This document shows positions 20,825 to 33,568 of a stretch of 64,000 bases of DNA, in pieces (the first letter of the stretch is position 1; every line of letters starts with the position of its first letter). The position numbers and the translations under genes were made by a program. This DNA comes from Carex sylvatica. Taxonomy: Eukaryota > Streptophyta > Magnoliopsida > Poales > Cyperaceae. The notes under the pieces were generated by a model that saw nothing but the letters and a program-made list of their open reading frames with translations, ran no database searches and was not told the origin of the DNA. Location: positions 25,793-89,792 of the forward strand of contig CAXKVR010000255.1 in assembly GCA_964058845.1 (NCBI GenBank), written 5' to 3'.

Positions 20825-23800
20825 AGTAGTTACCTTGTTTGCGGCTACACTGCAAATGTGCAACTGTTCTTTTATTGTTGAGCAGATTTTATATATGTGC
20901 ATAACTTAGATGAGATCAGCTAAGGCATACCATTTGCACAAAATATTTACTCTGCATTCTTGGAGTCGATGAAAGTTTCGGACAATAAGAATTGCAGTTT
21001 ATATATCAGTTTATTGTCATTTATTTTTCACAATAATTAAATTATTTCGCTGCATGTAGGACCCACATCAGCGGTACTATTCTTTATAATGTAGATGGAT
21101 AGTACCCTCGGATCAGAAAATAGGTAAATTTGGAACTCATATTTATGCTAAAATTTTAAACGGAAAAAGTATAAAATTAGCTAATTAAATTCCATAGGAT
21201 TGCTTCGACAAAACACATCTGACCACAGTCATTCCTTGAATTTACCTCTCTCCCTTATAAAGCAAAAGTGACACAACCTGACACAAAAGATAACAAATTC
21301 ATCAACATGAAAATTCAATGAAACAAAAGGTGAAAATAGAAAAGGCTCAATATCTTAGTATGCCCCTTAGTTGAAGCGAAGTGCAGAGGAGGCTAGTTGA
21401 GAGTCTTGAGACCAACAAAATTTAATTCAATTCAGACCTCGTGAGATTGATATAATTGCCAGTAAAGGTTGTTCTAATTTTAAGAAAATCATGTCGTAGT
21501 TAGTTATTTTTGGTGTCTTTTCCTTTTTTACTGAAGACACAGCGAATTCAGTCTATTCTGTATATTGACAGCCATATATGCAATAATCCCATAATTATTC
21601 AAAATAAAACTATAATCATTTAAGCTTCGGACATACTTTTGTTGCAAGAAAAATCAATAACGCAAGAAATATTCCTGTTTGACCAAATAAAATAACTAAT
21701 GAGAAAAATAAATGACAATAAAATATAACAATAAAGAATGCGAATCAAGTTTAGTTCATTAAGAAGCATATTTTCAGTCGTCATTTGTCAAATCTAATTC
21801 TAAATCAATAGGAGAAAATATTAATCTGACATCAATTTTTGTATAGATAGGTGAAACTGAAATCTCACAAAATATCCGGTAGGTATTGGTAATATTAATT
21901 ATCATTGGTAGTCATAATTTTTTATTTCTCAACTTAATAAGAATTACATGTGATTGATGGGAGTTCTGAATTCATATTTATCAAATTAACTACATTGATA
22001 TTTGCATCTTCATCCTTAAACTATATCTGGTTGGCAATTAACTTAGTATTTTATTGGCTGATTTGTTTTACTTGTCCATGTCTGAACTGCTACATTAACA
22101 TCAAAGTAACGACAAAAGAATTCCAGGAAAAGGATACCAAAGCTTACACCTGAATATTTTTCCCCATCTTACATTACATGCTACATTGTCAAATCCTTGA
22201 AAAATTACGTACAGTGAATAAGATATAAGTTGTACGATGCTATTTACAAAAAATAATAAATAATAAATAATAATAAATTGTGCAGCTGTGAACACATATA
22301 ATTACTTCTCATATTGCTATGGCTACCTGTCCCATCTCTCATGTAAATACAACAAAACATGCAAATACAATAAAACACACGGTATTTTCATACAATTACT
22401 TACCTATCTGACAATGAACTCTTATGATTCAGCTTTGATATCTATTTTTTTGCACCTCTTTGATAACTCTCTTAGATCTTCTATTGCTTCCTGAAACAAC
22501 TTGGTACAAATTTATGCCTAAGGTTAATATTTGACAATAACCAAGTCAGCTTTGATATATATGAAACAACTTGGTACAAATTATAGCTGGATTGAGTTTC
22601 TATTTTGCCTATATGTGTGCCTAATTTTATTGTCTGTTTAGTTCTGGTGTTCAAACAGAAACCTAGAAGAGTAAGGAGCAGTCAAAGTTACATACGTGTC
22701 AATTGATTGGTAGGAACAGCTGGTGTAACCTGAAATAACAGGTAGTAAAAAATTCTCCATCCACGTACGTATGAGTAATAAACCGGTGATGCAAAGACCA
22801 TAAGTTTAACAATAAAATGTAATCCATTCGTGGTTCAGCTATGCACGTAAGGTGCTCGAGGAATTCCCTGTTGTTATGTTGATCTGATTCGTTGTTGATT
22901 ACCAGAACTCAAACTGACAGGAGCCCTTTTGTTAACTTGTTAAGATTGAGGGCTAACGTGTGATATTTATGCCCTTGTAGGATTTTAATTAAGGGGATAA
23001 AATAGAAATGAATTTTGTTAACTGTTGCATGTGCAGTAGGGGTGTAAACAGAGTGGAGATATTAAAGTAAGTGCAAAATCAAATCATTTGTTTCAAATGA
23101 GGAGAGTAATAACGTACCTCAGAGCAGCGACGAGGACCAACGGCAGTGGGAACTGCAGCCTTCCTCGAGATTAGGGTAAGGAAGAGGATGGGCTGGCGAG
23201 AAGGACAGCGAGTAGCAGACAGGAGCGAAATATAAGCCGACCAAAGAACGCGGTCATAGCGATCGAAAAGACCACGTAGCGAGGTCGTGCTACTTGTAGC
23301 GCATGGGGGAGAAATCGGTAGCCAGGTGTAGCCATATGCGTGATCGTGAGAGCCTGAGGCGGTGAGTTCTTTTTTTGGACATTGAACCCCTTTTTGCACT
23401 GATTGTTTAATTGTTTGTTTAATTGCAAAATTTTGCTGTCCCTAATTTGTTGATTAATTCATACACTATATAAATGATGGATCATTTTTCTCTGAATGTT
23501 GCTTGTGAGTTCTTGTTGCTTTGCTTGATTGATATATATAAATTGAGGGTAATAAGAATTGATTTCCTTTTCTATCCTTTTTCCTGTGATTGAATGTAAA
23601 CCTGGTATCATTGCACCAATACTTTTTCTCATTATGAAAAATCAATTGTGCTATTATTCTTTAATGATGCATTTTCAGGGGATATATTACATGTTCAGAT
23701 TTCAGTATGAATCAATAAACCATCTCTTTAGTGTTTAGATTGTATTTTGTTTTTAAAAAAATCTTCTTCCTTCTTATTTACTTTTCTTTTTTCTTTTCTC

Positions 23801-24164
23801 TCTGTGTTGTTTCCACACTCAGAAACAAACACACCATGTAACCAATTGCGGTTAATTTGAAATAGAGACTTGACCTCTATTAATTATTTTCTCAAAAGCT
23901 CTTCCAGCAACTTAACACTTAATAATTTAGTTTTGAAACTCTCTAAATTATAGTAATGAAAAACATTAATTCTGCTCCCAATCACAACAAGTCTCAGAAT
24001 CAAGAATTACAAAAATTTCGTGTACACTTACAACTGAAAATTAAGAAGCATCGATCTTCCCATTATATATATATCTAATTTAGCTCGATCGTGGACTAAA
24101 ATTATATAACATTATCACAGAGACTTCATGCATATATATATAAGTGTATAACTCAGTTTGAGAA
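20825..24164. other. Intergenic, no supported gene
   Basis: AT-rich sequence. A small local duplication is visible: GAAACAACTTGGTACAAATT occurs at 22493 and 22563, and TCAGCTTTGATAT at 22428 and 22546. A minus-strand frame at 23079-23428 is more GC-rich than its surroundings and could be an exon of an unrecognised gene, but I find no family signature, no partner exons and no clear splice context. Poly-pyrimidine tracts near 23750-23810. Confidence 0.4.
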
Positions 24165-26293
24165 TCATAAATCGCTTAAATTTAGCGATGAAGCAGTGGA
24201 CTTTGTATCTTTAGTTTCACTGCCTCCAAGGCATGGATCGGGTTGTTGAGTTCCCCTGACGCCTCCTTGAACATTAGAGCAAACAGAGCTTAATTTGGCA
24301 GCAACAGATTCCAAAGCTTGTATGTTGATATCTTGTAGGTGCACATTCTGGCATGGATTCTTCTCACTGCAGTCTAATTTCACAGCAACCGGAGTGTTTG
24401 ACGTCCCTTTGACACGACAAAATAGGATGTCCCTCAGCACCACTTGAGATGGCTGCACAGTATCAAATTGCCAATTTTTTTGTTAAATAAATACTAATAT
24501 ATATATATCATCTCCAACTTGTAAGTCATGTCATGTAAAAGTTAGACAGATAAAGTATGTATGTATGTATGTACATTTTTGCTGGTGCACTCTGAATTTG
24601 GACAATATTTTTGGTCAATGATGATAGGGAAGGAAACATTGGTCATGGTAATATCCTCAAAAGTTATGTTATAAGCTTTGCTCGGCGGTGCCCCGGGCCA
24701 AGTCTTGATCCTAAGTCCATTGGTTGTGTGTGCAATGGTGCAGTTTTTCACATGAATGTTTCCGACATCCTCTTCATTCGGGACTTTTCCCAAGCTTCCA
24801 ACACTGCATGCTCAACAAAACCAATGTTATTCTTGTATGCTATATATTAATCCATACATAAATCCTTGTATTATTAGTTACATATGGTTTATATATAGGA
24901 GCACATTATATACCTGATACCATGACCGGGACCGCAACTACAGCCTGTTACAGTAATATCCTTGGAGCCTTGGCCAATAGAGATGCAATCGTCGCCTGTG
25001 CCGATGTTCATGTTATTGAGGGTAATATTAGTGGACATGCTGAGATGGATACCGTCGGTGTTTTTGCTGTTCCACGGTGCAATGATTTTGATGTTTTCAA
25101 AAATGAGACCTTGTGTGTTGTGGAGAGCGAAATGGAAAAATTTGCTGTCCTTAGATGTGATGCCGGTGATTTTTCCGTTGTAACACTTCATGAAACGCAT
25201 ATTCTGCATGTAAATTAGATAAATTGAGATCCGATGTAGATTAGTTATATTTTTGCAAATTAACCCTTTTAAATTTTAGTGAGTCCATTTTTTCTCTGAA
25301 AATGATTAAATATGAAAAAATCTGGCTGTTGGTATCTAGTTATATTTTTCTAATATTATCCTTAGAAAATGTGGAATCAAATTCGCTGCTCTTCTCCAAG
25401 AAAATCAGGTCCCAACCGTTCAAATATTTTCCACGATCCAGATTAGATGCTATATATTCTTTTGGAATCCAAATTTGCTACTTTTTAGGGACCCGCACAC
25501 CTCAAATCTTGACAGTTGAAAGTATTTGAGCGGTTGGGATGAAGAAAAGCAGGAAGAACTCATCCAAAAAATGTATAGTTAATGAGATCAATATGAGGAC
25601 TTACAATTGGTTTTCTTTTGCCAGGCATAGCCCATGTGGCGGTACCTTGGCCATCGATGATGCCACCTCCTTCCACGACCAACTCGTGAAGAGTATCAAA
25701 CTCGATCCAAGCAACACCTGGAAAGGCTTTGATGTCTTGTGGAGCCACTAGCGTTCCTTTGAATTCGAATGTAATATGCGACCCAATGCATGGACCCGCA
25801 AACAAAACTGGACCGAGCTGATAGGTGCCTGAAGGTACCAAGATAGTCGATCGTCCTTTGAATGCGCACGCCGCTTTAAATGCATCTGCGAAGGCCTACA
25901 AAAATGTTAAAACATAGGTTATGTATAAGTTTATTTGCTACGAGCACAATAGAATTCTAACTGCTAGCTAGCTATAAACACAAATTTGTCATCGAGGCTG
26001 AACCATAAATAAATCTAACATATTACCTTGCTGTTTGCACTGGCACTTGCACTAGTCGATGCAGAGTACTTGGTGACATCAAAGACACTTGAGCCAGCTG
26101 AGACACTTGAGGCATTTGATGAGGCATTTGAGGCACTCGAGTCACTTGAGCCAGTCGAGGCATCAGGTAGCGGTGGTGGTGCATTTTTTGGTGCTTTCGG
26201 TGCTTTCGGTGCTTTTGGGGCGTGTTTTTTAGCCGTTGCCACGACCAAGAAACTAATAAGAACTATCTTAAACAACATTGAAGAAGCCATCAT
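24165..26293 (-). CDS. Exopolygalacturonase-like GH28 enzyme, five exons
   Basis: Minus-strand exons joined at GT-AG borders in a consistent frame: 26293-26027, 25895-25605, 25203-24914, 24803-24575, 24452-24165, giving about 454 residues. A signal peptide (MMASSMLFKIVLISFLVVATA) is followed by an unusual Lys/Ala/Pro repeat (KAPKAPKAPK) and a Ser/Ala-rich linker, then FDVTKY, the start of the pectinase fold. Family motifs of GH28 are all present: NTDG, GDDC (catalytic Asp residues), GPGHG and RIK. It should hydrolyse galacturonan in the cell wall from the non-reducing end; the closest class by motif spacing is the plant exopolygalacturonase clade, often expressed in pollen. Two adjacent ATGs make the start ambiguous by one codon. 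The N-terminal linker makes it longer than the roughly 400 residues usual for the family. No defects seen. Confidence 0.9.
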
Positions 26294-26768
26294 GGATCGC
26301 GTTATCGATCCATTTTAATAATTATATGAATTTATATACAAGAGGAGCTAAAGCTTTGTTTAGAAGGACAGAACAATCCATGTACTTTTTTGCCATTTTT
26401 TTTGCTGGATTTTGTTCAAAACAACAACTGCCAACTAATTTTAGAAAACAAAAATTAACACAAAGTGATTTATGTATTAATCAAACAACTTAAAAACTCA
26501 ACGGTGTGGAATTAACAATGGATTGATGGATGACCAAAAAAAAGTTGGTGTTTGAACTAAAATTAGCATGTACCTTATTCAAAATGAATTTACAACTTCA
26601 GTTTTAATTTTACAATTTTCATTGATTATTGTTTTATAAAAAAATAATAATACTGGGTGCAACATTTACAGATTATACTCAAACTTCTTAGGTTTTTTTA
26701 GCCTTTTAGCCTCTCTTCTCATAGTACCAAAACAGGAAAACAGCATAACAGTTCTTTACTAAGATAAA
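26294..26768. promoter_or_regulatory. Upstream region of the polygalacturonase gene
   Basis: AT-rich spacer that should contain the minus-strand promoter of the gene starting at 26293. I see no recognisable binding element strong enough to name. No open frame here has coding features. Confidence 0.3.
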
Positions 26769-27345
26769 GGGATAATTTCATATATACCCCCCCCCCCCCC
26801 CCCCCAAAAAAAAAAAAAAAAAAACTAGTAAAATTACGTATTTTCCCCTCTAAAATCTATAATATCATATTTACCCTTCTAAACTTCAAAAACTCACAAA
26901 TTTATGCATTTTAATATTTTTTTTTCTATTATAACTAATTTTAAATTTATGAAGTATCTATTTTTTTACGCTTCTTTAAAAAAAAACAAAAAATACATAG
27001 CATGTTTTAGAAGAAAATTATGAGTATTCTAATTGGACAGCTTTCGAGGGCAAATAGGTCATTTCTATACTTCTGACATTTACACAGTGACATTTAGGTA
27101 TATGCTTATGTAAGCGTTAGTAGTAGAGAAAACTGACATTTTTCTAAAACTTGACTAGTTTGTTATTTTTTAATGAAGAGTAAAATGGATACTTCATATA
27201 TTTAAAATGAGTTTTAATAGAAAAGACAAAGATGAGCAAATTATTTGAATTTTTGAAGTTTAGAAGGATAAATATGTTAGTATGAATTTTAGAGGGGAAA
27301 GTACATAATTTTCAAGGTTTTTAGGGGTATACATGAAATTCCCCC
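26769..27345. mobile_element. Mutator-like MITE with 9-bp target duplication
   Basis: Flanked by TAAGATAAA on both sides (26760-26768 and 27346-27354). The ends are inverted: GGGATAATTTCATATATACC on the left, and the right end reads GGGGGAATTTCATGTATACC on the minus strand. The inverted relation continues for well over 100 bp (AAATTACGTA..., ATAATATCATATTTACCCTT against its complement). A 9-bp duplication is the mark of Mutator-type elements. It holds a C-tract of about 19 next to an A-tract at 26788-26825. Related copies lie at 17243, 41034-41455 and 55121-55375. Confidence 0.85.
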
Positions 27346-27405
27346 TAAGATAAATTAGAAAATAGCAGTAACGGCTCTTAGCCATGTAAATCTATACTTA
27401 TATAT

Positions 27406-27559
27406 AATAGAAAGATAGAATTGTATTGATTCCATTGTTCTCTTGAGCCTATATAGGCGTTACATTTTCATTCAACACCTTCAACTATTCTATAATTCAT
27501 ATCTTACCAAACGGTCCCTATAGTTCCATATAATGCATAAACAAACATAAATCTCAACA
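27406..27559 (-). repeat. 3-prime LTR of the copia element
   Basis: On the minus strand begins TGTTGAGATTTATG directly after the purine tract CTTGAGGGGGAG (27560-27571), the usual plus-strand primer for copia elements. Contains a CTATATAGG word that could be its TATA box. Differs from the other LTR at about 12 of 154 positions. Confidence 0.9.
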
Positions 27560-27571
27560 CTCCCCCTCAAG

Positions 27572-29519
27572 ATAGGCAAAAAAATATCAATCAAACCCAT
27601 CTTGTCACAGAACCTATCTAGATCTATTGAGCTAAGTCCTTTGATGAGACAGTCAGCTACTTGATCTCCAGTAGCTACATGACTCAGCTCTAATAGTCCA
27701 CTTTCTAGCTTTTCTTTTATGAAAAACCTATTTATCTCTACATGCTTGGTTATGTCGTGATGCACAGGATTGTTGGCGATGCTGATCGCTGACTTGCTAT
27801 CGCAACACAATTTCATTTGAGCTCTGTGATTTACCTTGAGCTCTTCCAACAACCTCTTCAGCCACACCATCCCAGCAACTCCCAATGCCATAGCCCTGTA
27901 CTTGGCTTCTGCTGTCGATCTCGCAACAACTTGCTGCTTCTTGCTCTTCCAAAAGACCAAGTTGCCCCCTACAAACATGCAATAGCCAGCTATGGACCTT
28001 CTGTCATCTTAGCAACTGGCCCAGTCAGAGTCACAGTAGCCCTCAATGTTCATGTGTCCATTCTACTTGAAAATCAAGCCCTTCCCTGGTGCACTCTTCA
28101 GGTACCTCAGAATGTGATACACTGCGTTCATATGGCCATTCCTAGGGTTATGCATGTAGCGGCTCACCACGCTCACTACAAATGAGATATCAGGACGTGT
28201 ATGTGTCAAATAGATTAATCTGTCTACCAGTCTCTGGTACCTCTCACGGTCAACTTGTTCTCCTGTCTCTGCACTAATCTTGGCATTCACATCAATTGGA
28301 GAAACTGCAGGCTTGCATCCCAACATGCATGTCTCAGTGAGCAAGTCTAGGACATACTTCCTTTGAGACAAAATAATCTCCTCTGCTCCACAAGCCACCT
28401 CAATCCCAAGAAAGTACCTAAGCTGTCCCAGATCCTTCATCTCGAATTCCTTCCCCAATCTTGCCTTCAACTGTGCAATCTCCCCCTCATCATTCTCGGT
28501 AATGATCATTTCATCGACATACACAGCCATCATAGTAATGTGACCACCATGTTGTCTAGTAAACACCGTGTGATCAGCATTGATATGCTGATAGCCCATG
28601 CCTACCATAGCCTTCCTGAACCTATCAAACCAAGTTCGGGGAGACTGCTTCAATCCATAAAGTGACTTTTTGAGCCTGCATACCTTCCCCACTATCTGGT
28701 TCGTGCCAAACTCGGATGGAATCTCCATATACATCTCCTCTAACAGGTCACCATGAAGAAACGCATTCTTCACATCGAGTTGGTGTAACTTTCATCATCT
28801 ATTCGCAACCATGGAAACCAATGTCCTCACTGTGCTCATCTTCGCCACCGGTGCAAATGTCTCATCATAGTTGATGCCATAGGTCTGACTGTACCCCTTC
28901 GCTACCAATCTAGCCTTATAGTGCTCAACCAGACTCTCTAGATTAAGTTTCACTGTAAAGACCCACTTGCATCCAACAGCCTTCTTGCCTGGTGGTAGTG
29001 ACACAAGCTTTCAGGTTATGTTCTTCTCGAGGGCCTCGAGCTCTTCTTGCATGGCTGCTTTCCATTTCGGGTCTTCCTTAGCAACCTGCCAACACTTAGG
29101 GATAGAGACAGTATCTAATGATGCAATGAATGCTCCATGCACAGGTGATATGTGTGAGTAAGAGACAAATTGGGCAATGTCATGTCTGAAACCATATCGG
29201 TCAGGAGGAATACTTGCATTCTCGCAAAGAGTCCTCCTTACCGATAGGGGAGTGGGAAGAGTAAAGAGAGGAATCATATCACCTGTGTATTCTGGGTCTG
29301 TGGTGAATGGTGAAGGTGTCTTAAGAGTCGGAGTAGGCAGGAACAATGGACTTGGCACAATTGACACTATAGGCACGGCTCTCTCATTCTGGTATGTTCT
29401 CCTAACATACACCTTACGGTATCTTGACTCCCCCTGAGCCTGAGTTCCACCACCTTCAGTCTCATTTCTCTCAACTTCTGGCTCAACCAGAGCCGAATTC
29501 TCTGGAATGGGGCAACCAA
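27572..29519 (-). pseudogene. Copia reverse transcriptase and RNase H, degenerate
   Basis: Minus-strand pieces in order: GCKWVFTVKLN...YKARLVAKGYSQTYGINYDETFAPVAK (29004-28795), KNAFLHGDLLEEMYMEIP through LKKSLYGLKQSPRTWF and the catalytic YVDE box (28773-28063), and the RNase H part with FWKSKKQQVVARSTAEAKYRAM and DSKSAISIANNPVHHDITKH (27978-27490). The order integrase, reverse transcriptase, RNase H is diagnostic of Ty1/copia. Defects: frame breaks near 28790 and 29010, a stop near 28010, and the second catalytic Asp of YVDD replaced by Glu. Upstream, 29576-29011 is a proline/serine-rich linker typical of copia polyproteins between integrase and reverse transcriptase. Confidence 0.9.
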
Positions 29520-31404
29520 CACTAGTGGAAAAACTGGAATCAGGATCGGCCTATCTGGATCGGCTATATGAAACAACCGATACTAACACCTATCTGGATC
29601 GATTTTATTAATAAAATCGATCCTAAAAACTAATCAGATCGTGTTTTTTGGTCAACTGATTCTAATTTATGAACTTTTAGGATTGGTTCTTACTAAAAAT
29701 TGATCCTGATAATATCAGGATCGATTCTAACAAACAACCGATTCTAATTAGCATATATTAGGATCGGTTGTTTATAAAAAACCGATCCTAATACTATTAG
29801 AATCAGTTTTTTGAAACAACCGATCCTAATACTTTTTTTTTTGCAGAACAAACTTTAAAAAAAAGTATTATGATCGGTTTTTTATTAACAACCAATCCTA
29901 ATACTTTTTTTTTTAAAGTTGGTTTTGCAAAAAAAAAAAAAGTATTAGGATCGGTTGTTTCAAACAACCGATCCTAATAGTACTATTAGAATCAGTTTTT
30001 TATAAACAACCGATCCTAATACTTTTTTTTTTTTGCAAAACCAACTTTAAAAAAAATATTAGGATCGGTTGTTAATAAAAACCAATCCTAATACTTTTTT
30101 TTTAAAAGTTGATTCTGCAAAAAAAAAAAAAAATTAGGATCGGTTTTTTCAAACATCCGATCCTAGTAGTACTACTAATTTCAAATAAAAAAGTTTGAAA
30201 TTTCGTACTTATAATTTTCTAAAAATCATTAATTAATCTTAAAAATAAAGTAAAAATTTCCTACTTGCTTAATTGAATACATAGTCAAAATAAATTATGA
30301 AATTTCTCTTATAAAATGAGGGTACAAGAACATTGATCATTTAAAAATGAATATATGCATGATTGAATTGCCAATAAGGCAATAAGATTCTAAATAACAC
30401 ATATCAACTATTTGCTGCTAATTCATTTAGCATTGAGTGTTTTGTGTGATAAATTGGTTCAAATTCTGCATCTCACAAGTAAAGAAATACTAATATAGTT
30501 CATAACACATTTAAAAAGAAATAAAAACCACATACCTATGTTATAGAAGTTTCTTGAGGAGATGAAGTCTCCAAATGGTCTAATTTTGATAGTTTCATCA
30601 TCATACCATGATGAAAATTAATGAGGCCATGAACACGTTCTTGTTAATATATACAAACTTTTTGTTTGCCAAAATAAAAAATATTACAAGTACAAACATC
30701 TCAATCCAACATTAAATTTTTTTTATAAGAATGACAACTATAAAGTCTAATTAATCATATAATTAATTTAAGTAATAAAATGTACAGAAGACTATCAAAC
30801 TTATCAAGTGTTATCAGGATAAACGAGGAATTTTTAATAATCATTTTGTCCATCACCTTGATTCCATTTTTTTTTTGTTTTCTGTGTAACAAGATTTCAT
30901 TTTAAAACCCAAATGTAACATATCTTCATTCAATAAAATAAATAATGACTTAATCCTTATTTTTACTAAAAAAAAAATTAATTTGTCAATCATCATCATT
31001 TGGATAAAATTAGATAACCTTCTCGAGTCAAAAATTAATTTGTCAATCAATTTGTTCATTATTATCAAGATGGTTGTTTAAACTTATTATTTGTTTGTGT
31101 TACACCTTTCTATGCTTCCTTATATCTATTTGTTGTTCTGAAAAATGAGAAATAAACATGCTATTTAAAATTTTTTATTAAGTTGGGATGCTTCTGGCTG
31201 ATCAAATTAACAGCTCCGTTAATATTTTTTGGCCTCTATAATTTAAGAGAAATCTAAATTAAACTAATGAGCCACATAATTGGAGTTGGATTTCTCAAAT
31301 TTGAATAACAGAGATGATGAAGTATATATGCACTCAAATTTGAATATTTAGATTTTAGGTTTTAGAATATTGTAAAACATAAAATAATATACAAAAAAAT
31401 GAGT

Positions 31405-31791
31405 AGAACTAGGGTGTTCTTAAGTTCATCAAGTCCCTTGGTGAATTCAAGTCTAAAATTTATCAAATTGATTTCAAATTACGAATTTGAACCGTTCAAA
31501 CCCGCTTACCTTACGAGTGATGCGTCTACATGTAAAAACTTTAAACATTCGAATTAATTTACTATAAAGTCAAGCGGTCAAAAAACGTTCAAAAAATGAA
31601 TGCATCAAAATTAATTTATTAAACTTCTAATTTTTGACCACTTGACTTTATACTAAAATAATTCTAATGTTTAAAATTTTCAAATGTAGACTCATCGCTC
31701 ATAAGATAGGTGAGTCTCAACGGTACAGATTCTTAATTTGAAGTCAATTTGACGGGTTTTAGACTTGAGTTCATCAAGAATACCCTAGTTC
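31405..31791. mobile_element. Foldback MITE nested in the CACTA element
   Basis: Starts AGAACTAGGGTGTTCTTAAG and ends with the near complement ...ATACCCTAGTTCT. The arms (about 190 bp) pair along most of their length, with TTGACTTTATA/TATAAAGTCAA words near the centre. A more diverged relative lies at 53574-53906. No coding capacity. Confidence 0.7.
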
Positions 31792-31803
31792 TAGTCTAAA
31801 AAT

Positions 31804-32208
31804 GAGGAGGGTTCCAAACTTCCAATGCCTCATGCCTTTCATATTTCATCATACCTCATATTTTATATCTTCATTTTCAAAGTCCAATTTGTCGTTCCGA
31901 ACCGTTCAATATGATATGTACTAAAATATGGTTAGGGATGAAATTTTATAATTTTGAAATTTTTTTACTATTTTTTAAGATGGGTAGAAAATCACTGTTT
32001 TTTGAACGGTTCAAAAACAGTGATTTTGTACCTATCTTAAAAATTAGTAAAAAAAAATCCAAAAAAATATAAAATTTTATCTCCATACATATTTTAGTAC
32101 AAATATTATGTTGAACGGTTCCGATCGACAATTTGAACTTTGAAAATAAAAATATAAAATATGAGGTATGATGAGATATGAAAAAGATAAGGCATTGGAA
32201 CCCTCCTC
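31804..32208. mobile_element. Second foldback MITE nested in the CACTA element
   Basis: Left end GAGGAGGGTTCCAAACTTCC; right end is the complement of GAGGAGGGTTCCAATGCC. Arms of about 180-200 bp meet near 32010 at a TGAACGGTTCA palindrome. Diverged relatives with the same arm words (TACTATTTTTTAAGATAG, AAAACAGTGATTTTGTA) are at 56505-56830 and 59455-59735. Confidence 0.7.
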
Positions 32209-33568
32209 TCTAAAAAATATATATTAAGCAGATATTTGTCTCTCACGAAGATGTTCAATGCAAATATTAAGTTACATTAGATTTTTCGACATTTTTATTT
32301 TTACCCATTCTTCAATATATTTTATTTTAAAAAAAGTATTAGGATCGGTTGTTAATAAAAAACCGATCCTAATATTTTTTTTTAAAATATTAGTTTCAGT
32401 TTTTTATTAACAACCGATCCTAATATATATATATATATATATTTTTAAAGTTGGTTCTGCAAAAAAAAAGTATTAGGATCGGTTGTTAATAAAAAAACCG
32501 ATCCTAATAGTACTATTATGATCGATTATTTGAAACAACTGATCCTGATAACTCCCTATATAATCTGCTTAGGGTTCTTATTTTCATTTCGTGCCTCTCG
32601 TTTTTAACTTAGCATCTCTCTCTGTGTCTCCATCTCTCCCTCTCAAATCCTCAGTCCTCTGTGTGTCTCTCCCTCTTCTCCGTGTCTCTCTCTCTCTCTC
32701 TCCGTCTCTTCCTCTCAAAGCCGAGCCTCTCAATTGTGTCAATTTTTAATTTTTTTTATTATTTCAAAAATTAATTAATGGTGTTTGTATATTGTTTTAC
32801 AGTCTTGAGGACATCTCGCTCAAGTTACTTAATCATCCGGCCGATCAACTATCACGGTATTAGCTTTATCTAATTTTCTCATTATTATACTTTTAAAAAC
32901 ACATTTTTTTTTGTATTTTTTATTGGAAAATATTTTTTCATCTAATTGTTACCTTTGTTTTTGTTTTTCGGATCTTTTCTAATCTCAAGTGATGTGATTG
33001 CAAAAGAGGTAATTATTTTTTTTTATTGTTGTGCTTTACATTAATTGCATAAATGTGTGTTAATTGAAGAAATAGCTCATTAGTCACTTGTATGTTTGTT
33101 AATTAAAGTTTTTGGATTTAAATTTCTTGTTATAATATGTAATGCTTTACAAAACTTTGTATGAACATAAATTTTTTGTAATAATTTAAGATGTGTATGA
33201 TATTTAATTTAGGATGTATATATGATATTTGATTATTACTTCTTACTGTGCAAAAAAAAAAAAAAAAAATTTAAGATGCTGGCCAGCAAAATATATATGG
33301 AAGCTAGTCAAATAAATAAAAATATTTTTTTTAGCTTCAATAAAACATCAGGATCGGTTATTTTAAACAATTGATTCATATTACTACTATTAGGATCGGT
33401 TGTTTAAAATAATCGATCCTAAAATATTTTTTTTTTGAATTAGGGTCAGTTATATTAAGAAACCGATTCAGATTATTGTAGTATCAGTATCGCCTTCATC
33501 AGGATCGGTTGTATTCCGATACTAATATGCGTATATAACCGATCCTGATTCCATATTTTTCACTAGTG

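Larger units (their letters stand above)
29520..33568. mobile_element. Complete non-autonomous CACTA element, 4049 bp
   Basis: Perfect 3-bp target duplication CAA (29517-29519 and 33569-33571), the length typical of CACTA insertions. Left end CACTAGTGGAAAAACTGG; right end reads CACTAGTGAAAAATATGG on the minus strand. Subterminal inverted GGATCGGTT pairs cover 29540-30175, 32335-32550 and 33345-33545. There is no transposase gene inside, so it would depend on an autonomous relative such as the one ending at 11160, which has the same ends and motif. Two foldback MITEs are nested inside (31405-31791, 31804-32208). A CT-rich leader-like stretch (32590-32730) followed by possible splice signals around 32830-33010 may be remains of a gene start. 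It interrupts the copia linker region. Confidence 0.92.

Noticed and set aside
23079..23428. Overlapping minus-strand frames in a relatively GC-rich patch
   Set aside because: Two competing frames, no recognised motif, no consistent splice partners; kept only as a note in the intergenic entry.
24611..26318. Plus-strand frames opposite the polygalacturonase exons
   Set aside because: Antisense shadows; the minus strand has all GH28 motifs with matching splice sites.
26786..26825. Adjacent poly-C and poly-A tracts as a functional element
   Set aside because: They are inside the MITE and look like slippage; length may also be a sequencing artefact.
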